From: DASTPP01 sp035762175
GTDB lineage: Bacteria > Myxococcota_A > Polyangia > Polyangiales > Polyangiaceae
Assembly (NCBI GenBank): GCA_035762175.1
Contig: DASTPP010000312.1
Coordinates: 1-55,648 of the forward strand
Reading direction: 5' to 3'
Length of the DNA: 55,648 bases
Part shown: in pieces, positions 16,106 to 24,924 of the stretch
Position numbering within the stretch: position 1 is the stretch's first letter
How the letters are laid out: each line of letters begins with the position of its first letter
Made by a program: the position numbers and the translations under genes
The notes under the pieces: generated by a model
Database searches by the model: none
What the model saw: the letters and a program-made list of their open reading frames with translations, nothing else
What the model was told of the DNA's origin: nothing

Positions 16106-17137
16106 ATGATCGAACTCGTTCAGTATCGCAACTTTCAGGCCCTGCGGAACGTCGACGTCAAGCTCGGGCGCCTCACGGTCGTGGCGGGGCCCAACGCGAG
16201 CGGCAAGACGAGCGCGCTCCGGGGGGTCGAGTTTCTGACCTCGCTCGTCGCCGAGGCGGCGGCCAAGCGCTCGTACGACCCGCCCTGGCTGCGCGACCTG
16301 CCGACCGCGGGCGCCGACCGGCAGATGACCCTCTCGCTGCGCGGCATCTGGACGGAGCCCGGCAGCGTCACCTTCGAGTACGAGTCGAGCGAGCCCATCG
16401 AGTTCTTGCTGAGCCGGGCGAGCTGGGGCGACGACGAATTCGACCTCTACGAGGCCAAGACGCCCGAGCCGCCCCCGCAGCTCAGCCTGCTCAAGCGCAT
16501 GCTCACGTCGAGCCCGACGCTGCGCTTCGACCCGCGGCGCTGCGCCGAGCCCTCGTCGACCGAGGGCCCCGTGCCCACCGTCAGCCCCGACGGCTCGGGC
16601 CTCGCCTCGGTGCTCGCCGAGATGCTCGTCTCGCAGTCGGGCTCGTTCGAGTTTCTGACCGAGTGCCTGCGCTCGGTCTTCCCCTCGATCGAGCGCGTGC
16701 GCCTGCGCCGCGCGCTCGTGCCGGCCCAAGCCCCCGGCGAGAAGCAGGCCTGGGGCTACGAGATCCAGCTCTCGTCCAAGCGCGGCGGCACCCTGCCCGC
16801 CCGCCTCGCCGGCGACGGCGCCCTGCTCGTGCTGGCCCTGCTCGCCGTCATCCTCGGCCCCGACCGCCCGCGCGTCGTGCTCTTCGACGACCTCGAGCGC
16901 GGCCTGACGCCCACCGCCCAGACCGCCCTCGTCCGCTGCCTGCGCCTGCTGCTCGACCGCTTCGGCGATCTGCAGATCATCACCACCAGCCGCTCGCCCG
17001 CCGTGCTCGACCACTTCGAGCGCTACGAGGTGCGCCTGCTCGGCTTCGACGAGAACGGAAAGGTCTGGTGCTCCTCGCCCGACGAGGGGCCGAGCTACGA
17101 GGCCTGGCAGACGCAAATGGCGAGCCTGCGCCCCTGA
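16106..17137 (+). CDS. AAA-type ATP-binding protein (ABC/RecF-like fold)
   Basis: A 343-residue single-domain ATPase of the SMC/RecF-like AAA_15/AAA_21 group. It opens with MIELVQYRNFQALRNVDVKLG, has Walker A GPNASGKT at residues 28-35 and a Walker B-like VVLFDDLERGLTP near 258, and ends with a D-loop/H-like segment LQIITTSRSPAVLDHFE. No TOPRIM or nuclease domain is fused, so it is not a complete OLD protein. No obvious partner gene is adjacent, so a toxin-antitoxin or defence role cannot be assigned. TAGAGT ends nine bases before the ATG with no ribosome-binding site in between, so it may be near-leaderless. Confidence 0.8.
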   Translation: MIELVQYRNFQALRNVDVKLGRLTVVAGPNASGKTSALRGVEFLTSLVAEAAAKRSYDPPWLRDLPTAGADRQMTLSLRGIWTEPGSVTFEYESSEPIEFLLSRASWGDDEFDLYEAKTPEPPPQLSLLKRMLTSSPTLRFDPRRCAEPSSTEGPVPTVSPDGSGLASVLAEMLVSQSGSFEFLTECLRSVFPSIERVRLRRALVPAQAPGEKQAWGYEIQLSSKRGGTLPARLAGDGALLVLALLAVILGPDRPRVVLFDDLERGLTPTAQTALVRCLRLLLDRFGDLQIITTSRSPAVLDHFERYEVRLLGFDENGKVWCSSPDEGPSYEAWQTQMASLRP

Positions 17138-17144
17138 GCGGGCC

Positions 17145-17268
17145 CGGGCCGAAACGCCAGCCCGCCAGGCCCCGGCCGAAACGCCCGCCGGGCCCCGACC
17201 GAAACGCCCGCCCGCCAAGCCCCGGCCGGAAGCGCCCGCCGAGCCCCGGCCAAAGCGCCCGCCGGGCC
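17145..17268. repeat. Imperfect 23-27 bp tandem repeats, five units
   Basis: Five degenerate units of the form CCGGCCGAAACGCCCGCC followed by a short variable part run between the stop of the AAA ATPase gene and the next gene. Unit length varies between 23 and 27 bases. No gene is seen here. Confidence 0.7.
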
Positions 17269-17334
17269 GCGATGGCCCGGGCCCCCGGCCGCGCGGCCGA
17301 GATCGTTCGCCTGGCTCGTCCGTAAGACGGGGCC

Positions 17335-18114
17335 ATGCTGCCCCCCCAGCGCGAGGACGCGGCCGGCCTACGCGGCCGACTCGAGGCGATCGACGCCGAG
17401 CTCGACGACGTTCGAAACCAGGCCCGGCGCCTGGCCGCGCTCGAGCGCGAGAGGGCGAAGCTCGAGGCCGAGCGGGCCGAGGTGGCGAGCCGGCTCGGGG
17501 CGTACGGCCGGCGGCTCGAGCTCGAAGATTTGCGCGTCGCGTCGCCCTGCAAGGCCGACTGGGACGCGATGCGGGGCAACGACCAAGTTCGCTTCTGTTT
17601 GAGCTGCCAGAAGAACGTTTACAACCTCTCGGGCATGACCCGCGACGAGGCGACGGCCTTCGTCCGGCAGAACGAGGGCGGCGAGATCTGCGTGCGCATG
17701 TACCGGCGCGCCGACGACACCGTGCTGACGGGCGACTGCCCCGAGGGCGCGCGCCGCAAGCGCCGGAGGCTCGCGTTCTTCGGCGCCGGGGGCGGCGTGG
17801 TGATGGCCGCCGCAGCGTCGGCGCAGGCCCTCTGGCCGGCGGGCAAGGGCTGCGAGATCGAGCAGGGCAAGATGGCCACGGGCGTAACCGCGGTGCCGAC
17901 GCCGGCGATCATGGGCTCGGTCGCCCTTCCGCAAGTGGCGGCGCCGCCCCGCGACGAGGCGCAGCAGGCGGAAGGCGGGGCCGGCGAGCCGAAGCCCGAG
18001 GGCGGGGCGGCCAGCCGGGGGGGCCAAATCGTGGGCCGAATGCCCATCCGACGCCCGCCGCCCGCCCCGGGAGGGGGCGCGAAGGCGGGGCCGAAGAAGC
18101 CTCTGGGTCGCTAG
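17335..18114 (+). CDS. Coiled-coil, Cys-motif protein with one membrane segment
   Basis: A 259-residue protein. Residues 5-60 form a coiled coil rich in Glu/Arg/Ala. A compact domain follows with VASPCKADWDAM, RFCLSCQKNVYNLSGM (CxxC) and GEICVRMYRRADDTVLTGDCP, so five cysteines are arranged like a small metal-binding or redox site. This block recurs in many uncharacterised myxobacterial proteins as I recall them. A hydrophobic segment (about 148-165, RLAFFGAGGGVVMAAAASA) and a Pro/Gly-rich tail end the protein. The coiled coil and Cys domain would be cytoplasmic. No function is known. Confidence 0.7.
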   Translation: MLPPQREDAAGLRGRLEAIDAELDDVRNQARRLAALERERAKLEAERAEVASRLGAYGRRLELEDLRVASPCKADWDAMRGNDQVRFCLSCQKNVYNLSGMTRDEATAFVRQNEGGEICVRMYRRADDTVLTGDCPEGARRKRRRLAFFGAGGGVVMAAAASAQALWPAGKGCEIEQGKMATGVTAVPTPAIMGSVALPQVAAPPRDEAQQAEGGAGEPKPEGGAASRGGQIVGRMPIRRPPPAPGGGAKAGPKKPLGR

Positions 18115-18205
18115 CCGCCTTCGCGCCGCGCGCGCCCAGCCGGCCGCCGGCGCCTCGGCGGGTGACGAGCCGCGGGCCGGGCGGCCGCGCTCAAGCCGGA
18201 GCGAG

Positions 18206-18234
18206 TTGCGCGGCGCCGCGGCGGGCCTTAAATT
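18206..18234 (+). promoter_or_regulatory. Sigma-70-type promoter of a leaderless gene
   Basis: TTGCGC (18206-18211), a 17-base spacer and TAAATT (18229-18234). Only six bases separate the -10 from the ATG at 18241, so transcription should begin at or next to the start codon. Confidence 0.55.
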
Positions 18235-18240
18235 ATCTCG

Positions 18241-18801
18241 ATGACGTCCAAAGCGCTCGGGCCCTTGCTCCTTACAATCGCGGCGAGCACGGCGGGGTGC
18301 GCGACGGCGGGCACGCAGGCGAGGGCCCCCGGCGAGGGGCACCTGACGTTGACGGGCGGGGGGGCGGCGCACCAGCTCAAGATCGAAGGGCGAGAGCTCT
18401 ACGGCTCGCGCGTCAACGTCTCGTTCTTGCCCGACGGCTACCGCGGCACGATCGACAACAAGCATATCGTCGATCTGCGCCCCGAGGGCGAAGACAAGAT
18501 TCTCGGCTCGGTCGCCGGGGGGCCGACCGAGCTTTATATCGAAGAGGGGCCCTCCTTTCTCCGCGTGCGCGGCCTCTATCGCGGCCGCGTCAGCTCGTTC
18601 TTTCTGACGCCGAATCGCTTTCAGGGGCTCGTCGGCGATTGCAGCTACACGCTCTGGACGCGCGAGACCGAGCCCGGCTACACCGGCGGCCGGGCCTGTG
18701 GCCGGGGCGCCCACTTCGCGCGCATGACGCTGCCCACGGCCTTTCACGAGCGCCCGGCCCAAGAGCGCGTGGCGATGCTGACGCTCTTGCTCGGCGGCTG
18801 A
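18241..18801 (+). CDS. Putative lipoprotein of unknown function
   Basis: A 186-residue protein with a signal peptide ending at STAGC (Cys about residue 20), so it is probably lipid-anchored. The mature part is predicted beta-rich (HLTLTGGGAAHQLKIEGRELYG, YRGTIDNKHIVDLRPEG) and contains one Cys pair (DCSYTLW, RACGRG). I recognise no family. No ribosome-binding site precedes the ATG, but a well-placed promoter does, so the message is predicted to be leaderless. The gene stands alone and converges on the TonB-like gene. Confidence 0.7.
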   Translation: MTSKALGPLLLTIAASTAGCATAGTQARAPGEGHLTLTGGGAAHQLKIEGRELYGSRVNVSFLPDGYRGTIDNKHIVDLRPEGEDKILGSVAGGPTELYIEEGPSFLRVRGLYRGRVSSFFLTPNRFQGLVGDCSYTLWTRETEPGYTGGRACGRGAHFARMTLPTAFHERPAQERVAMLTLLLGG

Positions 18802-18842
18802 GCCACGCGGCTTCGGCGCAGGTCGAGGGCCCGCGCCCCGGG

Positions 18843-19784
18843 CTAAAGCCGCTCTTTGCGCTCGAGCCGGACGTTGAGCGTGCGGATCTTCTGCGCGCCG
18901 ATGTCGGCGAGATCGCCGCGGACGCCGAGCCCCTCGTGCTTGACGACGCTGCCCGAGCCGCTCGGCAGCCGCTCGCGCGTCTCGATGCGCAGGGCGATGC
19001 GGCCGCCGCGCGAGCCCTGCAGGCCCTTGACGGTGCGCCCACGCAGGGCCGCGAGCAGGACGTCGGCGACGCGGCGCCAGCCCTCGGGCTGCGACGAGGC
19101 CGAGCGGACGCGGGCGGCGACGGCCGAGCCGTTCGCGTCGAGCTCGACCTCGATGACGGCCTGCCCCTCGCCGCCGGGGGCGGCATCGCGGATGGGCCCC
19201 GAGTTCGCCGCCGCCGTCACCTCGCCGCCCCAACCGAGCCCGAGCTCGCGATCGTGATCGTCTTGGGCCTGGGCCAGGTACTTGCGGGCCCGCTCGCCGG
19301 GGTCGGGCGGGGGGGCGGCCGGCGCCTCGGCCGCCGACGAGGTCGGCGCGGTCGCGAAGACCCGGCCAGAGACGGGCCCGAGGTTGAAATTGATGGGGGG
19401 CCGCGCACCCTCGGTGCCTTCGGCGGCCGGCCCCCCGCCACCCGCGCCGAGCGCGACCTCGGCGGGGGCCGTCGGGGCCCCGGTCTCGGCCGCGGGGGCC
19501 CGCTTGTCGGCCGGCGCGACCTTCGCGAGGGGGGCGGCCTCGGTCGGCGCCCGGCGCTCGGGGGCGGCCTCGGCGGCGGGCGCCTTGGGCTCGTCAGGGG
19601 CGGGGGGCTTCGGGGCCTCATCGAGCAGCTCGATCGTCAGCGGCTCTTGGGCGTCGCTCGCCGGAGGGCGCTCGCCCTTGTCGCGCGGCAAGACGGCGAA
19701 CAGAACGGCATGCGTCGCGAGCGCCGCGCAGAGCGACAGGGCGAAGCGGGGGCGCTTCGTTTCGGGACGCGGCTCGGCCTGCAC
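18843..19784 (-). CDS. TonB-like periplasmic protein
   Basis: A 313-residue protein built like TonB. A cytoplasmic start of ~12 residues is followed by a membrane anchor (about 14-32: FALSLCAALATHAVLFAVL), a long Ala/Pro/Glu-rich stretch (about 40-170) and a C-terminal domain resembling TonB_C (GQAVIEVELDANGSAVAARVRSAS and following). The extreme end, after about 250, is an extra beta-like extension. No exbB/exbD or outer-membrane receptor is adjacent. Its first 148 bases overlap the tail of the upstream GNAT reading frame in a different frame. Confidence 0.65.
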   Translation of the reverse strand: MQAEPRPETKRPRFALSLCAALATHAVLFAVLPRDKGERPPASDAQEPLTIELLDEAPKPPAPDEPKAPAAEAAPERRAPTEAAPLAKVAPADKRAPAAETGAPTAPAEVALGAGGGGPAAEGTEGARPPINFNLGPVSGRVFATAPTSSAAEAPAAPPPDPGERARKYLAQAQDDHDRELGLGWGGEVTAAANSGPIRDAAPGGEGQAVIEVELDANGSAVAARVRSASSQPEGWRRVADVLLAALRGRTVKGLQGSRGGRIALRIETRERLPSGSGSVVKHEGLGVRGDLADIGAQKIRTLNVRLERKERL

Positions 19785-20680
19785 GAAGGTTGCAGGGTGT
19801 CATGATCTCGGGCGAAGTCGAGACCCTTGCGCAGAGGGTGGGCTAATCGCGCCCTTTCGGACGGCCCCGAACCGGGCGACCATTCGTAGCGGCGCAGGCG
19901 GCCGTACTCGCGAAAGCCGAGGCGGCGGTAGACCCCGTAGCCCATCTCGGAGGCGTGCAGGACCGCAAGGCGGGCGCCGAGCGCGCGGGCGTCGTCGAGC
20001 AGGGCGCGCGTGAGGGCGGCGGCGACGCCGCGCCGGCGCTGCCGCGGCGAGGTGAAGACGAAGTAGATGCCGGCCACGCCCTCGTGCAGAAAAAGCGAGC
20101 CAGTCGCCACCGGCAACCACTCGAAGCGCGCGACGAAGTGGCGAAAGGGCGAGCTTTCGCCCCAACCGAGGCGTCGAAAGGTCTCGATCACCCACGCGGC
20201 GCCCTCGTCGGCGCCGTCGAAGCCGGCCGAAAGGACCTCGCCCCACGCCCCGAGCGCGCGCTCGTCGCGCACCAGCGCGACGCCGAGCCCCCGCGGCGGG
20301 GGGGGCGCCGGCGCGGGCGGCGCGGCGAGATCGAGCGCCATGGCCGGCTCGTCGCCGACCGCGACGAAGCCGCGGGCCGCGAGGCGCGCGCCGAGGTCGG
20401 CCGGGCGCATCGAGGGGCCGACGTGCCAGCTGCCCGGCACGCCGCGCGCGCGCAGGGCGGCGATCGAGGCGTCGATCGCGGCGTCGGCGGCCTCGGGCGC
20501 GAGGTCGGCGCGCACGACGGCGTTGTGGTAGGCGAGGGGCGAGCCGCCGATCGTCCAGCAGAGGCCGCCCTCGTCGCGTTCGTCGCCGCCGCCGGCGCGG
20601 CCGATCGCGAGCAGGGCGGCGGCGGCGTTCGCCTCGATCGCTCGGGCGGTGTCGGCGGCGCGCGCGGGCTCGTCGTCCAC
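19637..20680 (-). CDS. GNAT-family N-acetyltransferase with run-on C-terminus
   Basis: A 347-residue frame with a GTG start. Residues ~150-260 form a GNAT domain whose acetyl-CoA-binding loop is recognisable (YFVFTSPRQRRRGVAAALTRALLDDARALGARLAVLHASEMGYGVYRRLGFREYG). The N-terminal ~140 residues form a second, degenerate GNAT-like half. The fold ends near residue 270. The last ~75 residues are Arg/Ser-rich shadow-like sequence that overlaps the next gene by 148 bp, so the true end is probably earlier. A TAG in the +1 frame at 19845-19843, inside an in-frame TTA codon, would be the expected stop. Either one extra base is present here or the frame is really open. Confidence 0.75.
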   Translation of the reverse strand: MDDEPARAADTARAIEANAAAALLAIGRAGGGDERDEGGLCWTIGGSPLAYHNAVVRADLAPEAADAAIDASIAALRARGVPGSWHVGPSMRPADLGARLAARGFVAVGDEPAMALDLAAPPAPAPPPPRGLGVALVRDERALGAWGEVLSAGFDGADEGAAWVIETFRRLGWGESSPFRHFVARFEWLPVATGSLFLHEGVAGIYFVFTSPRQRRRGVAAALTRALLDDARALGARLAVLHASEMGYGVYRRLGFREYGRLRRYEWSPGSGPSERARLAHPLRKGLDFARDHDTLQPSCRPSRVPKRSAPASPCRSARRSRRMPFCSPSCRATRASALRRATPKSR

Positions 20681-20695
20681 GAGGGCGCTTCGAGA

Positions 20696-21997
20696 CTATC
20701 GCGGCGCGGCCGGGCTGTCATCGGCCCGCGCCGCGGGCGGGTCGCCGTCGGCGCGCGGCGCGGGCGGGCCGCCGTCGGCGCGCGGGCGCGCCTCGGACGA
20801 GCGGTAGCGCCAGAAGGCGGGCAGCAGGAGGGCGGCGAGCGCGACGCCGGCGACGCAGAGCGCGCCGCCCGACACCGTCGAGGCGCGCAGCGAGAAGGCC
20901 GAGGCGACCCAGCCGGCGCGCGCGTTGCCGAGCAGCGGGCCGGTCATGTAGCTGATCATCTCGATGCCGGCGAGCCGGCCCCGCATCGCGTTCGGGACGG
21001 TCTCGTTCCAGATGACGCCGCGGAAGAGCCCGCTCAGCATGTCGGCCGCGCCGGCGACGGCGAGAAAGAAGAGCGCGGCGGGCAGGCCCGGCGCGAAGCC
21101 GAAGGCGACGACCGCCGCGCCCCACGCCCCGGCCGAGAGCACGACGCCGGCGCCCCGCCGGTCGACGCGCGCCGTCCAGCCGCTCACGAGCGTCAAGAGC
21201 AGGCTGCCGGCCGACATGGCCGAGAAGAGCGCCCCCGTCGCCGCCGCCCCGCCCCAGCGCTCGCCGAAGGCCGGAAAGAGCGCCGTCGGGAAGGCGAAGA
21301 GCATCGCGACGAAGTCGACGATATAGGTGCCGACGAGCACGGGCCGGGCGAGGGCGAAGCGCAGCCCCTCGGCGACGCTGGCGAGGCCGGGCGGCGAGGC
21401 GCCCGCGGGCGCGGGCGAGGGGCGCAGCAGCGCGAGCGCGGCGAAGGAGAGGGCGAAGGTGAGCGCGTCGAAGGCGTACGCGGCCTTCGCGCCGCCGAGC
21501 GCGAGCAGCGCGCCGCCGAGCGCGGGCCCCGTGACGGCGGCGAAGTTGTAGCGCAGCGAGCCGAGCGCCGACATGGCCGGCAGGTCCGCCGGCTCGACGA
21601 GCACCTGCGAGAGCGCGTCCATCGCCGGGCGGTGCATGCCGTTCGCCGCCTGCAGGAGCGCCGAGAGCACGTAGATGGCCGCGACGCTCGGCTGCCCGCG
21701 CGCCGCGTTCAGGGCGAGGCCGAGCGCGCAGACGCCCATGATCGCCTCGGCCCCGAGCATCAGCCGGCGCCGGTCGGAGGCGTCGGCCACGGCCCCGCCG
21801 ACCAGCCCGAAGACGAGCACCGGCGCGAGCTGAAAGGCGCCGAGCAGCCCGACGTGGAAGGTCGAATGCGTGAGCTCGTACACCTGGTAGGGCACGGCCA
21901 CGTAGCTGACCATGCTGCCCAGGTACGACACCGTCTGCCCGAAGAAGAGCAGGCGGTAGTCGCGGTAGACGCGCAGCGGGCGAAGATCGATCAGCAC
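20696..21997 (-). CDS. MFS transporter (EntS/MFS_3-like exporter)
   Basis: A 433-residue major facilitator with about 10-12 membrane helices. The start PLRVYRDYRLLFFGQTVSYLGSMVSYVAVPYQVYELT is typical of the MFS_3 / enterobactin-exporter-like group. The loop GGAVADASDRRRLM between helices 2 and 3 matches the conserved MFS motif A. The C-terminal ~35 residues are a nine-residue repeat (RADGGPPAP-type), apparently a recent expansion. The start is GTG. The gene lies 15 bp upstream of the GNAT gene and probably shares its transcript. Substrate unknown. Confidence 0.88.
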   Translation of the reverse strand: MLIDLRPLRVYRDYRLLFFGQTVSYLGSMVSYVAVPYQVYELTHSTFHVGLLGAFQLAPVLVFGLVGGAVADASDRRRLMLGAEAIMGVCALGLALNAARGQPSVAAIYVLSALLQAANGMHRPAMDALSQVLVEPADLPAMSALGSLRYNFAAVTGPALGGALLALGGAKAAYAFDALTFALSFAALALLRPSPAPAGASPPGLASVAEGLRFALARPVLVGTYIVDFVAMLFAFPTALFPAFGERWGGAAATGALFSAMSAGSLLLTLVSGWTARVDRRGAGVVLSAGAWGAAVVAFGFAPGLPAALFFLAVAGAADMLSGLFRGVIWNETVPNAMRGRLAGIEMISYMTGPLLGNARAGWVASAFSLRASTVSGGALCVAGVALAALLLPAFWRYRSSEARPRADGGPPAPRADGDPPAARADDSPAAPR

Positions 21998-22162
21998 GGC
22001 GGCGAGGCGGCCCCCGGGGCCGAAGGGCGGCGATGGAACGTCAACGCCCCGGCCGACACAAGCCCCCCCGGGCCCCGCGCGGCGGCCCCGAGGCTCCTCG
22101 GGGCCGAGCCCGGCGGCGCCCGGCGCTTGCGCGGCCCGGTGCCGTCAGCGAGCCTTACGGGC

Positions 22163-22861
22163 ATGGACGACGAGCGCGCACGCGAAGAGCGCTGGGAGGC
22201 CACGCAGGAGCGCCTCAAGACCCTGCTCGAGCGGCACGGCGCGGTCGGTCTCGACTTTCGCATCGACCTCGTCGAGGGCCGCTTCTGGTGGCTACGCTCC
22301 GACGGCAGCCCGGCCCTGGTCGCGTCGGCACGCGTCTTGCTGAGCTACGCGCCCTCGAGCCGCTCGATCTTGATGGGCTGGGCCAACCCCTCGCTCGCCC
22401 CGACGGCGGCCGTGCCCGAGATCGAGGGGGCGCCGGCGCGCCTGACCGACTGCGACGCCGACGACGGCTGGCGCTGGGCGATGCGGCTGGGCGACGCCTG
22501 TGGCGCCGACTTTCTCTACCGCGCCCCGAACGCGCAGACCTGGCTCTTTCTAGGGCTCTGGGGCGTGCGCGACGCGACGCCGGGCGACGCCCTGCCCACG
22601 CCCCAGGCGCCCTGGCCGCACGTGCAGCGGGTGCTCGAGGCGCTGCTCGGGCGCCACCGCGAGGGGCAAGACGTCGGCCCGGTCGCGCGCAACTACGGGC
22701 TCAGCTTCGTCGAAGAGCGGGCCCACCGGGGCGGCCCCTTCGAGGCGCCCCTGCGCCGGGTGGGCGAGCGGCTGGTCGAGCTCGCCGACGGCGACCCCGA
22801 CACGCTCGGCGAGGGCTTGAAGGCCCTCTACGCCCAGATCGAGCGGCTGCAGGCGAGCTGA
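22163..22861 (+). CDS. DUF6882-like protein
   Basis: A 232-residue cytoplasmic protein resembling the DUF6882 group: FRIDLVEGRFWWLRSDG, then VLLSYAPSSRSILMGWANPSL, followed by GDACGADFLYRAPNAQTWLFLGL. The assignment is from memory of the WANPSL-type signature and is only moderately firm. The gene diverges from the MFS gene and converges on the methyltransferase gene with six bases between the stops. No signal peptide or catalytic motif is seen. Confidence 0.65.
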   Translation: MDDERAREERWEATQERLKTLLERHGAVGLDFRIDLVEGRFWWLRSDGSPALVASARVLLSYAPSSRSILMGWANPSLAPTAAVPEIEGAPARLTDCDADDGWRWAMRLGDACGADFLYRAPNAQTWLFLGLWGVRDATPGDALPTPQAPWPHVQRVLEALLGRHREGQDVGPVARNYGLSFVEERAHRGGPFEAPLRRVGERLVELADGDPDTLGEGLKALYAQIERLQAS

Positions 22862-22867
22862 ACCGCG

Positions 22868-23698
22868 CTAGATCTTGCGCGCCGCGAGGCCGAACATGAG
22901 CGGCAGGCGCGGCCTGCCTTCGGGCATGGCCCAGCGCCGCTCGCCGAAGGGCACGAGGCCCGCCTTGAGGCGGCAGCCGTTCGCGTAGGGGTACTCGGCG
23001 AGCCGCTCGAGCGCGAGGCCGGCGCACGCCAGGGCGTCGACGACGTCGGCGAGCGTGTGCTGGTACGACCAGGCGGGCACGCGGTTCTCGGCCGCCTCGG
23101 CCGGGCCTCGGGCGCCGAGCGCCGCGCCGCTCTGGGCCACGTAGTCGCCCACCGGCTCGACGAAGGGCTCGCGCGCGAAATAGTCGTCGCCCCGCGGCTC
23201 GAGCGCGTCGTCGAACGACCAGACGAGCGGGTGGAACTCGACGTAGACGAAGCGCCCCCCGGGCCGCAGCACGCGGGCGATGCCGCGCGCCCAGGCGCCG
23301 AGGTCGGGCAGCCAGCCGGCGGCGCCGTAGCTCGAGAAGGCGACGTCCCAGGAGGCGGGCTCGCTCGCGCCGAGCCAGGCCACCAGCTCGGACTCGACGA
23401 AGTCGGCCGCGATGCCGCTCTCGGCCGAGAGCCGGCGCGCGAAGGCGATCGCCTCGGTGCTCAGATCGACGCCGGTCGCGCGGGCGCCGCGCCGCGCGAG
23501 GCAGAGGGTGTCTTGCCCGGCGTTGCACTGCAGGTGCGCGAGGCGCTTGCCCCCGAGCGGGCCGAGCAGGGCGAGCTCTTCTTCGAAGAGCGTGTCGCCG
23601 CCGACCCGCAAGAACGCGGCCTGATCGCCCTTGTGGGCGTTATGGTTGCGTGTTGCAACGTTCCAGCTTTCGCGCGTCGAGCGGGTCTTCTCGTCCAT
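22868..23698 (-). CDS. SAM-dependent methyltransferase
   Basis: A 276-residue class I methyltransferase. Motif I is changed to LAHLQCNAGQDTL (usually xDxGCGxG), then TGVDLSTEAIAFARRLSAESG and LRPGGRFVYVEFHPLVW. The HLQCNAGQDTLCLARRGA block is typical of a subfamily annotated as small-molecule methyltransferases, which keeps a Gln-Cys-Asn variant here. The start ATG at 23698 is followed directly by the conserved SWNVATRNHNAHKGDQAAFLR. Substrate unknown. It lies downstream of the PEGA operon on the same strand, with 47 bp between them. Confidence 0.9.
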   Translation of the reverse strand: MDEKTRSTRESWNVATRNHNAHKGDQAAFLRVGGDTLFEEELALLGPLGGKRLAHLQCNAGQDTLCLARRGARATGVDLSTEAIAFARRLSAESGIAADFVESELVAWLGASEPASWDVAFSSYGAAGWLPDLGAWARGIARVLRPGGRFVYVEFHPLVWSFDDALEPRGDDYFAREPFVEPVGDYVAQSGAALGARGPAEAAENRVPAWSYQHTLADVVDALACAGLALERLAEYPYANGCRLKAGLVPFGERRWAMPEGRPRLPLMFGLAARKI

Positions 23699-23745
23699 GG
23701 CCCACGACGAAAATGCACCGGGTCGGCCGGGGCCGCAAGCGGCGC

Positions 23746-24924
23746 TCAGAACTCTCCGCGCACGAACGCGGCGGCGCCGCCGCCGATCGGCCCGACGCCG
23801 GCCCAGGCGCGGGGCGCGAACGCGGCGCCCGTCGCCTCGCGCCGCGGCGCGCGCCAGACGATGTACGCCCCGGCGCCGGCGCCGGCGGCGACGCCGAGCG
23901 AGACGAGCGAGAGCGCGCTGTAGAGCCGCGACCGGTCGATCGCGTCTTGTTGGCCGCGGCAGCTCTTGTCGGGCGCGCACGCGTCGCCGAGCCCGGACTG
24001 CTCGCCCTGGTAGAGCGCGAAGAAGGCGCCGGCGCCGATCAGCCCCACCGCCCCGACGCCGCCGAGGGCCCAGATCCAAGGGGTTCGCGGGCTGGACGCC
24101 ACCGGCGCCGGCCGCACCTCGACGGGCCGCGCGACGGGCCGCGGGGCGGCCTCGGTCACGGGGTAGAGCCGCACCTCGTAGGGCCGCCCCGCGACCACGC
24201 GCGCCCGGACGCGGGCCGAGGGCTTGCCCCCTTGCCGCACCTCGAGGGTGTGCTCGCCGACGGGCAAGGTGAGCTCGGCCTTCGACGCGAAGAGCCCGTA
24301 GGGCCGGCCGTCGACGAAGAGCTCGCCGTCGAGCGACGCGCCGCTGGTGAGGGTGATGTCGCCGACCTTGTCGGGCGCGGTCAGCTTGCGGTAGAGCCGC
24401 TGGGCGAGGCGCCCGCGGGCGGCCTCGTCGTCGGGCAGCGTCACGGCCCGGTCGGGCTCGCCCTCGCGCCAGAGGTGCAGCTTCACGACGGCCCGGCCGC
24501 CGTCGTTGTAGAAGTGCCCCCAGAAGAAGCGCCTCGTGCCGAGCAGGGCGCCGAGCCGCCGCAGGCAGGGCCCGTCGAAGACGCGATCGCTGCCCGCGTG
24601 CAGCGGGCGCTTGAGGCGCCGCAGCGGGCACTTGGCCTCGCCCGCCTTGATGACGAGCGAGGGGCTCTCGCCCCGCAGGGCGTAATCTTCGGAGTCGAGC
24701 ACCTGCTGGCGGAGCGCGTTGGTCAGCGATCGGGCCGCCGTCTCGTTCGAGACCTCGGCCTCGAGGCCCAGGACGACGGTCTCGACGAGCGGCTTGTCGG
24801 GCGCGGCGCGCGCGGCCGACGGCCAGAGCAGGGCCGCCGCGAGGGCGAAGGTCGCGGCCAAGCGGGCCCGCCGCCCGCGGCCCGCCGCGACCAATTCACG
24901 CCGCGCCGCGCGCCCGCCCTTCAT
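23746..24924 (-). CDS. PEGA-domain envelope protein (paralogue B)
   Basis: A 392-residue exported protein. A signal peptide (cleavage after WPSAARA, about residue 42) is followed by a domain of ~140 residues with two Cys and conserved ETVVLGLEAEVSNETAARSL, VLDSEDYALRG and RRFFWGHFYN. Then comes a PEGA domain (GELFVDGRPYGLFASKAELTLPVGEHTLEV), a Pro/Arg linker and two hydrophobic segments flanking a Cys loop (DACAPDKSCRGQQ). It is a clear paralogue of the product of 26349-27497. The start overlaps the stop of the lipoprotein gene (ATGA), so translation is probably coupled. Confidence 0.82.
   Translation of the reverse strand: MKGGRAARRELVAAGRGRRARLAATFALAAALLWPSAARAAPDKPLVETVVLGLEAEVSNETAARSLTNALRQQVLDSEDYALRGESPSLVIKAGEAKCPLRRLKRPLHAGSDRVFDGPCLRRLGALLGTRRFFWGHFYNDGGRAVVKLHLWREGEPDRAVTLPDDEAARGRLAQRLYRKLTAPDKVGDITLTSGASLDGELFVDGRPYGLFASKAELTLPVGEHTLEVRQGGKPSARVRARVVAGRPYEVRLYPVTEAAPRPVARPVEVRPAPVASSPRTPWIWALGGVGAVGLIGAGAFFALYQGEQSGLGDACAPDKSCRGQQDAIDRSRLYSALSLVSLGVAAGAGAGAYIVWRAPRREATGAAFAPRAWAGVGPIGGGAAAFVRGEF

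Noticed and set aside
16106..17137. OLD-family nuclease/defence gene
   Set aside because: Only the ATPase part is present; no TOPRIM domain or partner nuclease is next to it.
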